DNA of 49,709 nt from Hyphomicrobiales bacterium (GTDB taxonomy: Bacteria > Pseudomonadota > Alphaproteobacteria > Rhizobiales > Xanthobacteraceae), in NCBI GenBank assembly GCA_013911975.1, contig JACESF010000026.1:1-49709 (forward strand), in the 5' to 3' direction. The translations under genes were made by a program, and so were the position numbers. The notes below the pieces were generated by a model. It made no database searches. It saw only the letters and a program-made list of their open reading frames with translations, and was not told the origin of the DNA. The first letter of the stretch is position 1. Each line of letters opens with the position of its first letter. Shown one piece after another: positions 31,411-40,998 of this stretch.

Positions 31411-34400
31411 CAGAAGTGGACCGCAAATCGGGCCATGCCGGCCTGGGAGGTGTAGTTGTCGCCCAGGCTCAGGCCGTAGTCGAGCTTGAATTCCCAGCGG
31501 TTCGGCAGCAGCGCCTGGAAGCCGATGTCGAAATTGGCAAGCGTGCTCGGCATGTAGGTCACGGTGTCGAAGGTGCCCGTGCCCAGCGGCGCGCCCAGAA
31601 GGGCGGCGGTGGTGGTCCAGCTGTCGTTGGAGCTGAACGAGACGCCCGCCGTCACGTAGGGCCTCAGCACCGTGCCGCTCGCCATGACGTAGCGCGTGCC
31701 CCATTCCAGGGCCGGCGAGACGATGAAGGTGGTCTGGTCGGCGCCATTCACCTGCAATTCCGCGCCGCTGAAGCCGTTTTCCACATAGCCCGGCATGTTC
31801 ACGTAGGACACGTCGAAGTCCACGTAGGGCCGCAGGTAGAAGTCCTTGAACGGCATGTCATAGGCCACGCGGAAGCGGCCGGTGACATTGTAGGTGTCCG
31901 AGGACGAGGACGGCGTCGTGCCCATGCTGGCGATGGTGCGGGTGCTGTCCGCGTTCATCCAGCCGAAGTCGGCGGCCAGCGCGAACAGCCACGGCCCGTT
32001 CTGGTACTTCAGCGCGGCGCTCACGTCGAAGCCCGAGGCCGAGGTCCAGCTGCTGTTGCCCGCGCCGGTGGTCCAGGCTTCCTGATAGGCCACCGAGAAG
32101 GCGGTGAACCAGTTGGGCGCCACCTGCACCTGCACGCCGGTCTGGGCGGTGAGGGTGTCGGTGGAGAAGCCCTGGTTCTGCGCCGTCGAGGTCTGCGTGG
32201 TGCGCCCGAAGATCATGCGGGCCCAGGCGCACTGGTCTTCCACCACCAGCATGGTGCCCTCCGCGAACACCGGGCAGCTCATGGTGCGGTTCAGCACGGC
32301 GCGGCTCTCGGAGGTGCGGGTGGAGGCGGTGGCCCCCAGAAGCTCCGGCGAGAGGTCGTTCAGCGTGTCCTGGTAGACGGCCTGCGTCGCCGAGGAATTG
32401 GCGAGCGAGGAGAAGACCTGGTTAGTGGAGGTGCTGCCCCCCGCGTTCCACGCCGACTGGAGATGGGCGGCGGTGGCCTGCTGGTTGGCGGACAGGGTGA
32501 CGCCGGACGGCGTGAAGTTCGCCTGCGGGGTCACGGTCGCGCCCCAGCCGCCGCCATTGGTCTGGATCAGGCCGCCCTGCCACGCATAGATGATGGAATT
32601 GTCCGTATAGGTCGCCCAGGAGGCCAGATCGGGCGAGGTCATGTAGGTGAGGGTGACGTTGGGCGCCATGGACAGCGGGTTGACGAACACGTTGCCCGAC
32701 ACGGACGCCTGCCCGGTCACCGTGATCAGGTCCGCCTTCGCCTTCATCAGGTCCACGTCGATGGCGATGGTGGAATTGGCCTGGCTGACCAGGGCGCCGG
32801 TGATGGCGGTGGTGCCGATCTTGCCCGTGCCGTGGGGCGCGAGGGTGCCCATATTGTCCAGCAGGCCGCCATTGAGCTGCACCACGTTGCCGGCATTGAA
32901 CACGCCGCCGGCCTCGTTGGTGAAGCCGTTGGTGCCCAGGCCGAAATCGACGCTGCCGGTGACGGTGCCGTAGTTCACCGCCCCGTCATTGCCCGCCCCG
33001 CCCAGCATGGCGATGCCGCCGAGGCCGCTCACCAGGGCATTGGACTGCACCCAGATGGCGTTGCTCGTGCCGCCGGAGAGCGTGATGCCCGCGCCCGCCG
33101 CGCCCGTGCCGCCGACCACCGAGCCACCGGAATTCACATTGATGGTGATGGGAGCGGCGCCGGTGCCGCCGAGGCTCGCCGCGAAGATGGCCGGCGCGTC
33201 GGCGCCGGAGGCGGAGACCGTGCCGTTCACCGCCACATAGATGGCGCCGCCGGTGCCCGTGCCGCCCGCAGAGCCCACGCCCGCGCCGGCCGAGGTCTGG
33301 ACCGTGCCGCCGCCGCCGCCGATGGACTGGATGTTGAGCGCCGCCGCCCGGGCGCCGCTGGTGCTCACCGTGCCGTTGATGGTGGCCGTGATGGTGCCGC
33401 CGTTGCCATCGCCGCCCCCGGTGCCCACGCTGGTATGGGTGGTGTCGAGGATGGTGCTGGCCATGTCGCCGGCGATGCCGCCGCCGCCGCCAATGGACTG
33501 GAGGAAGAGACCGCTGGCGCCCGCGCCGTTGGTCTGGACCGTGCCGTTCACGGTCGCGGTCACGGCCTGGCCGTCGCCGCCGCTGCCCCCGCCGCTGCCG
33601 CCGAAGGAGAGGCCGAGCAGCGCGTCCGCCGAAGTGGTGGCCACCTTGCCGCCGCCGCCGCCGATGGACTGGGCGAGGATGCCGTGGGCGTTGCGGCCCG
33701 TGGTGGAGATGACCGCGCCGGTGCCCACCGTCGCCGTCACCGCGCCGCCGTCATTCCCGGAGCCGCCGCTGCCGCCGATGGTGACGCCCACGGACGCCTT
33801 GCCGTTGGATTCGGAGGAGGTGGCCAGCATGTTGCCGCCGCCGCCGCCGATGGACTGCGCCAGCACGCCGTCGGAATTGTCGCCCGCCGTCACCACCATG
33901 CCGTTCACGGCCACCGTGACCGCGCCCGCCACGTTGCCGCTGCCGCCGGTGCCGCCCAGGGTGACGGCGCCGGTGACGGTGCCGGCATTGGACGAGGACG
34001 CCACCGCCGAGGCGCGGCCGCCGCCGCCGCCGATGGACTGGGCCGCGATGCCGGCCGAGGCCTCGCCATAGGTGTAGAGGCTGCCGGCCTGGGTGACGGT
34101 GACGCCGCCGCCGATCGACTGGGCGAGGATGCCGTCCGCGCCGCGTCCGTGGGTGACGATGGTGTTGCCCACCGTCACCTCGACATTGCCGCCCTGACCA
34201 CCGGTTCCGCCGGAGCCGCCCAGCGAGCCGGAGAGGGCCACCTTGGATGCGCCGGCCGAGCCGGACGCGGTGGCCCCGCCCTTGCCGCCGCCGCCGCCGA
34301 TGGACTGGGCGACGACACCCGCGGATTCATGGCCCCTGGTGGAGATGACGCCGCCGCTGCCGGCGGTGTCGGAGATGGTGACGGCGCCGCCACTGCCCCC

Positions 34401-37400
34401 CGTGCCGCCCGCGCCGCCGAGGGAAAGGGCCAGGGAGACGTCGCTGCCGCTCGCCCCGTCCGCCTTGCCGTTGCCCGCGCCGCCGGTGCCGCCGCCGCCG
34501 CCGATCGACTGCGCCAGCACGCCGTCGGACAGCGCGCCGGTGGTGACGATCTTCACGTCCGGCCGGGTGTTCAGCGCCACATTCACCGCGCCGCCCTGGC
34601 CGCCCTGCCCGCCTGTGCCGCCGAGATCGGCGCCGAGCGCGATTTTTCCCGTGACCGCGTTGTTGGTGGCGCCCGCCGTGCCGCCGCCGCCGCCCACGGA
34701 CTGGGCGAGCACCGCCGTCGCGCCGTGGCCCGACGTGGAGATGGATGCGCCGAGCTGGACCAGGACGTCGCCGCCCAGGGAGCCCACGCCGCCCGTGCCG
34801 CCGAGCCCGAAGGTCAGCGTCACCTTGCCGCCGTCGCCGCTGTCGTGGGTCGCCCCGGCATTGCCGCCGCCGCCGCCCAGCGACTGGGCGAGGATGCCGA
34901 TGCCGAACGATCCCTCGGTGGTGATGGTGCCGTTGCTCTGGACATAGACGGCGCCGCCCACGCCGCCCGCGCCGCCGCTGCCGCCGAGCGAGGCGGAGAT
35001 GTTGGCGTCCGCCTTGCTGTCCGCCGCCCGTCCGCTCGCCAGCGCCACGTTGCCGCCGCTGCCGCCGATGGACTGGGCGAGGATGCCGACCGAATGGGCG
35101 CCCGTGGTCTGGATGGCCGCGCCGTTATTGACCTGGACGACGCCGCCCCGCGCGCCGCTGCCGCCCGAGCCGCCGAGCGAGGCGCTGACCGCCACCACGC
35201 CCGTGCCGCCGGTGGTGGAGGACGAGGCCCCGCCGCGCCCGCCGCCGCCGCCGATGGACTGCGCCACGAGGCCGTTGGCATGGTCGCCGGTGGTGAAGAT
35301 GGTGGTGCCCTGGCTGGGGTTCTGGATGGTGACCTGGCCGCCCTGGCCGCCGGCGCCGCCCGTGCCGCCCAGCGTCACGTCCAGCGCGCCGCCCTGGCCG
35401 CCCGCGCCGTCCGCCTTGCCGCTGCCCGAGGAGGCATTGCCGCCGCCCCCGCCGATGGACTGGGCCAGCACCGCGTCGGCGCCGACGCCGGACGTGGAGA
35501 TGACGGAATTGGGCGCCGTGCCCAATTGCACGCTCACCGTGCCGCCATTGCCCGCCTCGCCGCCGGCCCCGCCCAGCGAGCCGCCCACCGCGATCTTGCT
35601 GTCGGCCGCGTTGTTGGAGCTGCCGCCATTGCCGCCGCCACCGCCGATGGACTGCGCCAGGATGCCGATGGCATGGGCGCCGGACGTGCCGATGCTGCCG
35701 CCCAGCTGCACCTGCACCTCGCCGCCGAACGTGCCGTTGCCGCCTTCCCCGCCGAGGCCCAGCGAGACGCCCACCTTGCCGCCCGTGGCGCTTTCCTGGC
35801 TCGCAGCCGCGTTGCCGCCACCCCCGCCCACCGACTGGGCGAGCACGCCCAGGGAGGATGCGCCCTCGGTGACGATGGTGGACAGCACCACCACCTGGAC
35901 GCCGCCGCCCGTGCCGCCGGTGCCGCCCGATCCGCCGAGGGTGGCGGACACGTTGGCGTCGGCGTGGGAATCGTCCGCCGCCGTGCTGGCGGTGGAGGCA
36001 TTGCCGCCGCCGCCGCCGATGGACTGGGCCACGATGCCCGACGCGTGGTTGCCGAGGGTCTTGATGTTGCCGCCGGTGACGACCTGGACGCTGTTGCCGT
36101 TGCCGCCATAGCCACCGCTGCCGCCCAGCGTCGCCGAGACGTTGGCGACGCCCGAGCCGTCCGTGGCGCTGGAGGAGGCGCCGCCGCGCCCGCCGCCGCC
36201 GCCGATGGACTGGGCCACGATGCCGTTCGACATGACGCCCGTGGTGGAGATGGTCGCGCCCTGGCCGGCCTGGTTGCCGTTGCGGACGGTGACGTTGTTG
36301 CCCTCGCCGCCGGTGCCGCCCGTGCCGCCCATGCTGAGCGCCACGCCCACGCCGTTATTGCCGGAGCCCGCCGCCTTGCTGGAGGCGGACGAGGCGCTGC
36401 CGCCGCCGCCGCCGATGGACTGGGCCAGGATGCCGTCCGCGTGGCTGCCGCCGGTGATGATCTGGATAGGGGTGGAGGTGGGGGAGGTGATCTCCACCGT
36501 CACCTGGCCGCCGGAGCCGCCGCCGCCGCCCGCGCCCGACAGCGTCGCGCCGACGCCGATCTTGCTGGAGGCGCTGTCGCTGGCGCTGCCCGAATGGCCG
36601 CCGCCGCCGCCGATGGACTGGGCCAGGATGGCCGTGCCGCCCGCGCCCTCGGTCTGGATGCTGCCCGAGTTCTGCACCATGACGTCGGCGCCGTTGCCGC
36701 CCGAGCCGCCCGAGCCGGACAGGCCGAAGCTGACGCTCACCTTGCCGCCGTTGGACGTGTCCGCAGAGCCGCCCGCCACGCCGCCGCCGCCGCCCACCGA
36801 CTGGGCGAGGATGCCGATGGACTGGTCGCCCGACACCTTGATGGTGCCGGAATTGGTGACGTTGACGTTGCCTCCAAGCGTGCCGCCACCGCCGGAGCCG
36901 CCCAGCGAGGCGCTGATATTGTAGGCCGCGCCCGCGCCCTTCGCGGAGACAGTGCCGCCCTTGCCGCCGCCGCCGCCCACCGCCTGGGCGAGGATGCCGT
37001 TGGCATGCGCGCCGGTGGTGACGATGGTGGCCGCATTGGTGACGGTGACGGTGCCGCCGACGCCGCCCACGCCGCCGGAACCGCCCAGGCTCGCGGAGAG
37101 GGAGACGCTCTCGCTGCCGGAGGCATGGTCGTCCGCCCCGGCCGAGCTGCCGGTGCCGCCGCCGCCGCCGATGGACTGGGCGAGGATGCCGTCCGACAGC
37201 GCGCCTGCCGTGGAGATGGTGCCGCTGGTATTGACCGTGACGTTGGCGCCCTCGCCGCCCGCGCCGCCATCGGCGCCCACCGCGCCGCCCAGCGCGATGT
37301 GGGAGGTGGTGGCGCTGTTGGTGTTGCCGGCCCGGCCGCCGCCGCCGCCCACCGACTGGGCGAAGATGGCGATGGAATCCGTGCCTGTGGTGGCCACGGT

Positions 37401-40400
37401 GCCGAAGGTGGTGACGTTCACCGCCCCGCCCGCGCCGCCGGAACCGCCGGTGCCGCCCAGGGTGAGGGTGAGCGAGACCTTGCCGCCGCTCTCCTTGCCC
37501 GCCGAGGTGCCGCCCTTGCCGCCGCCGCCGCCCACGGACTGGGCGAAGATGGCGCTCGAATGGTCGCCGCTGGTGGTGATGCTGGCGCCCGCGCTCGATG
37601 TGCCGGAGACCACCGTCACCGCGCCGCCCGTGCCGCCGCCGCCGCCCGAACCGCCGAGGCTCGCGGCGAGGCCGAAGCTGGAGCTGGAACTCTGGGGCAG
37701 CATGCCGGAGAAGCTGGACGAGCCGGTCTTGGTGGTGGAACTGGCGCTGCCGCCCACGCCGCCGCCGCCGCCCACGGACTGGGCCAGGATGCCGTCCGCG
37801 TCGTCGCCGGTGGTGGAGATGCTGCCGTAATTGGACACGGTGACGGTGCCGCCCATGCCGCCGCCGCCGCCCGTGCCGCCGATGGAGACGCTGGCGCCAA
37901 CGGTGCCGCCGTTGGAATTGGCGGTGCCGCCGCCCGCGCTGCCGCCGCCGCCGCCCACCGACTGGGCGAAGATGCCGCGCGCGCTGGCGCCGGTGGTGGC
38001 GATGACGCCGCTATTGGTGACGGTGACGCCAAAGGCGTCGCCCGCGCCGCCGCCGGACCCGCCGCCGCCGAGCGAGAGCGAGATGCTGGTCTCGCCGGGC
38101 ATGGTGAGGGCGTCGCCGGACGTGGTGCCCACGCCGCCATTGCCGCCGCCGCCGCCGATGGCCTGCGCCTGGATGGCGTCGGCGAAGTCGCCGTCCGTCG
38201 TCACCGTGCCGCTGTTGGTGACGCTGACCGTGCCGGAATTGGCGCCGCTGCCGCCGCTGCCGCCGAGGGCCACGGACAGGTTGAGCGCGCCTTCCGGCGA
38301 GCCCGCCACGGACAGGGCGCTGGAATCGCCGCCCGTGCCGCCGCCGCCGCCGATGGACTGGGCGAGGATGCCCACGGAGCCGAGGCCCGATGTCGCCACC
38401 GTGCCGGAATTGGTGACGACGGCGTTGCCGCCCACATCGCCGCTGCCGCCGCTGCCGCCCAGGCTCGCCGAGACGGACGCCGCCGGCGCCTCCAGCGAGA
38501 CCGCGATGCTCTTGGCCGAGGAGGAGCCGCCATGGCCGCCGCCGCCGCCGATGGACTGGGCGATGATGCCGAACGAATCCATGCCCGTGGTGGTGATGGT
38601 GCCGCTGTTGGCCACCGTCACGGTATTGCCGATGCCGCCGCCGCCGCCGGACGCGCCGAGCGAGACCGCCGCCGCGAAATAGAGGCCCGCCGTCTTGGTG
38701 ATGGCGCTGCCGCCGGAGCCGCCGCCGCCGCCCACGGACTGGGCGAGGATGCCGGTGGAGCGGTCGCCCGAGGTCAGGATGCCCGCCTCGTTGGTCACCT
38801 GGACGGTGCCCGCATTGCCGCCATTGCCGCCCGAGCCGCCGATGCCCAGGGACACAAAGCCGATTGTGGTGGCGCTGGCGCCGCCGCCCGCGCCGCCGCC
38901 GCCGCCGATGGACTGGGCGGAGATGGCCGCCGCATGGTCGCCGGACGTGGAGAGAGTGATGGCGGTGGCGCTGGGTCCGGTATTGGTGACGGAGACGTCG
39001 CCGCCGTCGCCGCCGCCGCCGGCCGAGCCGCCGATGGCCGCCGACACGCCGAGGCCGATGCTAGTGGAGCCGCCGCCGCGCCCGCCGCCGCCGCCGATGG
39101 ATTGGACGGCCAGGGCGAAGGCGCCGTAGCCGCTGGTGGAGACCGTGCCGGCATTGATCACCTGGGCCGCGTCGGCATTGCCGCCGCCCGAGCCGCGCCC
39201 GCCCAGCGACACCCAGCCGCCCGCACCGCCGCCATTGCCGCCGCCGCCGCCGATGGACTGGACCAGGATGCCGTCGGAGAAGGCACCCGTCGTGGAGATG
39301 GCGCCGTAATTCTTGGCGAGCGCCTCGGCGCCGGTGCCGACGCCGGGCTGGGCCGTGGTGCCGCCGATGGCGATGCTGGAGCCCGCGCCGCCGATGAGGC
39401 TGCCGCCGCCGCCGCCCACGGACTGCACCAGCATGGCGTGGGAATAGGCGCCCGACGTGGTCACCGTGCCGCGATTGATACCGGTGGCCCCGCCCGCATT
39501 GCCGCTCGCCGCGCCGTTGCCGCCCATGGAGGCGAAGACGGAATCCGACGACCCGCCATTGCCGCCGCCGCCCGCCACCGACTGGACCACGATGGCGACG
39601 GACCCGCCGCCGGACGTGGTTACGCTGCCGGCATTGTTCAGATAGACATAGCCCGAGGCGCCGCCCGCGCTGCCCGCGCCCGCCTGGCCGGAGAAGAAGC
39701 CGCCGACGCTGGCGCCGTCCGCGCCCGTTCCGCCCAGGCTCTGGGCCACGATGGCATTGCCCGCATAGCCCGAGGTCCAGACCGTGGCGCCCTGCTGGAT
39801 CACCACGTTGACGGCGGTGCCGGACGCCGCGTTGCCGCCCGTGCCGCCGTTGCCGCCGGCCGCGTTGAAGGTGTCGTTGGCGGGAGCGCCGTTTCCGCCC
39901 GCCCCGCCGTTTGCCGTCACCTTGATGGCGATGCCGCCCGCGGCGCCGGTGAAGATCTGCGATCCCGCGCCGACGGTGAGGCTCGCGGTGCCGCCGGTAC
40001 CGCCGGCGCCGCCGTTTCCGCCCCATCCGCTGTCGTCCGCGCGCGCATTGCCGCCAAGGCCGCCCGCCCCGCCATTGGCGGAGACATAGACAACAGGCGA
40101 ACTGGCCGCGCCGCTGGAAATGACCGTGTTGTTCGCAATGGTGACGGCGACCGTGCCGCCCGTGCCGCCGGTGCCGCCGTCGCCGCCCCAGGCATCCGCG
40201 AAGCCGCCATAGCCATAGCCGCCGCCGCCGCCGCCGCCGCCGTTCGCCCCCGCCACGATGGCGCTGGCCCAGGGCTGGATGGTGCCGGATACGGTGATGA
40301 GGATGGAGCCGCCCGCCCCACCCGTGCCGCCGTTGCCGCCGGTGCCGTTGGCGAGGGTGGAATTGCCCTCGCCGCCGAAGCCGCCATTGCCGCCGAACGC

Positions 40401-40691
40401 GATGATGTTCACCGCCTGGGTGACGGTGCTGTTGAACGTGCCGCCGGTCCCGCCGGTGCCGCCGCCGCCGCCGGTCGCGGCCTCGAAATGGTTATGGACG
40501 TAGGAGCCGCCTGAACCCCAGCCGCCCGCCACGTTGATGGTGGTCTGCGCCTGCGCCGCCACGGGCGCCACGGCCAGGGCCGCGAGGCCCGCCAGGGTGG
40601 AGGTCAGTGCCGTCGACAGGCGCAACCGCGCGCTGGAGGCACCGTAAATGCTGCCGTTGGCCTTGCCGGCCCCAATCCCGCCCCGAGACAT
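31410..40691 (-). CDS. giant glycine-rich repeat autotransporter (type V secretion)
   Basis: A 3,093-residue surface protein. Residues 1-49 form an extended signal (GIGAGKANGSIYG, then a hydrophobic core LTSTLAGLAALAVAPVAAQA). Residues about 50-2,500 form a passenger of Gly/Ser/Thr/Ala repeats, each ending in a version of GILAQSIGGGGG; I count about 36 copies roughly 62 residues apart. A linker region (about 2,500-2,800) has less repetitive sequence, and the last ~290 residues are an autotransporter beta-barrel ending in the aromatic MARFAVHF. The protein has almost no cysteine outside CPVF/DQCAW before the barrel. It should thread through its own barrel and form a long beta-helical fibre for adhesion or aggregation. 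The stop is coupled to the TIGR03032-type gene. Confidence 0.93.
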   Translation of the reverse strand: MSRGGIGAGKANGSIYGASSARLRLSTALTSTLAGLAALAVAPVAAQAQTTINVAGGWGSGGSYVHNHFEAATGGGGGTGGTGGTFNSTVTQAVNIIAFGGNGGFGGEGNSTLANGTGGNGGTGGAGGSILITVSGTIQPWASAIVAGANGGGGGGGGYGYGGFADAWGGDGGTGGTGGTVAVTIANNTVISSGAASSPVVYVSANGGAGGLGGNARADDSGWGGNGGAGGTGGTASLTVGAGSQIFTGAAGGIAIKVTANGGAGGNGAPANDTFNAAGGNGGTGGNAASGTAVNVVIQQGATVWTSGYAGNAIVAQSLGGTGADGASVGGFFSGQAGAGSAGGASGYVYLNNAGSVTTSGGGSVAIVVQSVAGGGGNGGSSDSVFASMGGNGAASGNAGGATGINRGTVTTSGAYSHAMLVQSVGGGGGSLIGGAGSSIAIGGTTAQPGVGTGAEALAKNYGAISTTGAFSDGILVQSIGGGGGNGGGAGGWVSLGGRGSGGGNADAAQVINAGTVSTSGYGAFALAVQSIGGGGGRGGGSTSIGLGVSAAIGGSAGGGGDGGDVSVTNTGPSATAITLSTSGDHAAAISAQSIGGGGGAGGGASATTIGFVSLGIGGSGGNGGNAGTVQVTNEAGILTSGDRSTGILAQSVGGGGGSGGSAITKTAGLYFAAAVSLGASGGGGGIGNTVTVANSGTITTTGMDSFGIIAQSIGGGGGHGGSSSAKSIAVSLEAPAASVSASLGGSGGSGDVGGNAVVTNSGTVATSGLGSVGILAQSIGGGGGTGGDSSALSVAGSPEGALNLSVALGGSGGSGANSGTVSVTNSGTVTTDGDFADAIQAQAIGGGGGNGGVGTTSGDALTMPGETSISLSLGGGGSGGGAGDAFGVTVTNSGVIATTGASARGIFAQSVGGGGGSAGGGTANSNGGTVGASVSIGGTGGGGGMGGTVTVSNYGSISTTGDDADGILAQSVGGGGGVGGSASSTTKTGSSSFSGMLPQSSSSSFGLAASLGGSGGGGGTGGAVTVVSGTSSAGASITTSGDHSSAIFAQSVGGGGGKGGTSAGKESGGKVSLTLTLGGTGGSGGAGGAVNVTTFGTVATTGTDSIAIFAQSVGGGGGRAGNTNSATTSHIALGGAVGADGGAGGEGANVTVNTSGTISTAGALSDGILAQSIGGGGGTGSSAGADDHASGSESVSLSASLGGSGGVGGVGGTVTVTNAATIVTTGAHANGILAQAVGGGGGKGGTVSAKGAGAAYNISASLGGSGGGGTLGGNVNVTNSGTIKVSGDQSIGILAQSVGGGGGVAGGSADTSNGGKVSVSFGLSGSGGSGGNGADVMVQNSGSIQTEGAGGTAILAQSIGGGGGHSGSASDSASSKIGVGATLSGAGGGGGSGGQVTVEITSPTSTPIQIITGGSHADGILAQSIGGGGGSASSASSKAAGSGNNGVGVALSMGGTGGTGGEGNNVTVRNGNQAGQGATISTTGVMSNGIVAQSIGGGGGRGGASSSATDGSGVANVSATLGGSGGYGGNGNSVQVVTGGNIKTLGNHASGIVAQSIGGGGGNASTASTAADDSHADANVSATLGGSGGTGGTGGGVQVVVLSTIVTEGASSLGVLAQSVGGGGGNAAASQESATGGKVGVSLGLGGEGGNGTFGGEVQVQLGGSIGTSGAHAIGILAQSIGGGGGNGGSSNNAADSKIAVGGSLGGAGGEAGNGGTVSVQLGTAPNSVISTSGVGADAVLAQSIGGGGGNASSGSGKADGAGGQGGALDVTLGGTGGAGGQGGQVTIQNPSQGTTIFTTGDHANGLVAQSIGGGGGRGGASSSTTGGTGVVAVSASLGGSGGSGARGGVVQVNNGAAIQTTGAHSVGILAQSIGGSGGNVALASGRAADSKADANISASLGGSGGAGGVGGAVYVQSNGTITTEGSFGIGILAQSLGGGGGNAGATHDSGDGGKVTLTFGLGGTGGVGSLGGDVLVQLGASISTSGHGATAVLAQSVGGGGGTAGATNNAVTGKIALGADLGGTGGQGGQGGAVNVALNTRPDVKIVTTGALSDGVLAQSIGGGGGTGGAGNGKADGASGSDVSLALSLGGAGGTGGSGGAVTISDTAGSGGVISTRGHESAGVVAQSIGGGGGKGGATASGSAGASKVALSGSLGGSGGTGGQGGNVEVTVGNTIVTHGRGADGILAQSIGGGVTVTQAGSLYTYGEASAGIAAQSIGGGGGRASAVASSSNAGTVTGAVTLGGTGGSGNVAGAVTVAVNGMVVTAGDNSDGVLAQSIGGGGGNMLATSSESNGKASVGVTIGGSGGSGNDGGAVTATVGTGAVISTTGRNAHGILAQSIGGGGGKVATTSADALLGLSFGGSGGGSGGDGQAVTATVNGTVQTNGAGASGLFLQSIGGGGGIAGDMASTILDTTHTSVGTGGGDGNGGTITATINGTVSTSGARAAALNIQSIGGGGGTVQTSAGAGVGSAGGTGTGGAIYVAVNGTVSASGADAPAIFAASLGGTGAAPITINVNSGGSVVGGTGAAGAGITLSGGTSNAIWVQSNALVSGLGGIAMLGGAGNDGAVNYGTVTGSVDFGLGTNGFTNEAGGVFNAGNVVQLNGGLLDNMGTLAPHGTGKIGTTAITGALVSQANSTIAIDVDLMKAKADLITVTGQASVSGNVFVNPLSMAPNVTLTYMTSPDLASWATYTDNSIIYAWQGGLIQTNGGGWGATVTPQANFTPSGVTLSANQQATAAHLQSAWNAGGSTSTNQVFSSLANSSATQAVYQDTLNDLSPELLGATASTRTSESRAVLNRTMSCPVFAEGTMLVVEDQCAWARMIFGRTTQTSTAQNQGFSTDTLTAQTGVQVQVAPNWFTAFSVAYQEAWTTGAGNSSWTSASGFDVSAALKYQNGPWLFALAADFGWMNADSTRTIASMGTTPSSSSDTYNVTGRFRVAYDMPFKDFYLRPYVDFDVSYVNMPGYVENGFSGAELQVNGADQTTFIVSPALEWGTRYVMASGTVLRPYVTAGVSFSSNDSWTTTAALLGAPLGTGTFDTVTYMPSTLANFDIGFQALLPNRWEFKLDYGLSLGDNYTSQAGMARFAVHF
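33300..39750 (-). repeat. intragenic repeat array of the autotransporter passenger
   Basis: On the plus strand the array shows as recurring gccgccgccgatggactgg blocks, the reverse complement of the codons for QSIGGGG. Spacing is usually 160-210 bases. Most copies are diverged between blocks but the core is nearly identical, a pattern that promotes slippage and recombination. One unit near 34030-34120 is only about 81 bases long. Confidence 0.85.
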
Positions 40692-40827
40692 GCACGACCC
40701 CCGCCGTCACACATAGGCAAACGCCCGCCACCCAGGCGGGACCATCCATTACGGCAGTACCACACAGGCGGGGGTGGCACCACCCCGGCCAGAGGAAGGC
40801 GGAGAGCAACGGGCGAATATTGTTGTT

Positions 40828-40842
40828 ACATTATTGCAATGT
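40828..40842 (-). promoter_or_regulatory. inverted repeat in the autotransporter promoter region
   Basis: ACATT and AATGT flank ATTGC in the AT-rich island about 140 bases before the autotransporter start. The symmetry and place suit a regulator site overlapping a promoter, but no regulator is encoded next to it. Confidence 0.35.
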
Positions 40843-40957
40843 TTTCTTGAGGAAGAATAAAATATATAGATCCTTTAAATAGAATCGACCTCAGCTCCGA
40901 CACGCGAAAGATGACGACGCGGGATCCCATCGTCGGCCGCATGATGTAAATTTTTTT

Positions 40958-40984
40958 ATGAACGTCCATTCATTAAAATGAACG
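40958..40984. repeat. short direct and inverted repeats after the ABC operon
   Basis: ATGAACG occurs at 40958-40964 and again at 40978-40984. Between them TTCATT and AATGAA form an inverted repeat around AA (40969-40982). An AT-rich stem just past the ATPase gene stop could be a weak terminator or a second regulator site for the autotransporter operon. Confidence 0.3.
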
Positions 40985-40998
40985 GGAAAATACTGCCC

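Larger units (their letters stand above)
40692..40998. other. upstream region of the autotransporter operon
   Basis: A 307-base gap without a gene between the amino acid ABC operon end and the autotransporter start. Bases 40810-40880 and 40940-40985 are markedly AT-rich against the GC-rich surroundings and should contain the autotransporter promoter (minus strand) and the end of the ABC transcript. Confidence 0.6.

Noticed and set aside
33300..39750. CRISPR-like regular repeats
   Set aside because: The blocks are intragenic, encode a protein repeat, and the intervening sequences are homologous to each other, unlike spacers.
31416..40514. Open reading frame of over 3,000 codons on the plus strand opposite the autotransporter gene
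   Set aside because: It uses the same codon boundaries as the real gene. It stays open only because TTA, CTA and TCA codons are absent from the GC-rich sense gene; its product is a meaningless Ala/Gly/Asp/Arg-rich string with no domain, signal or ribosome binding site.
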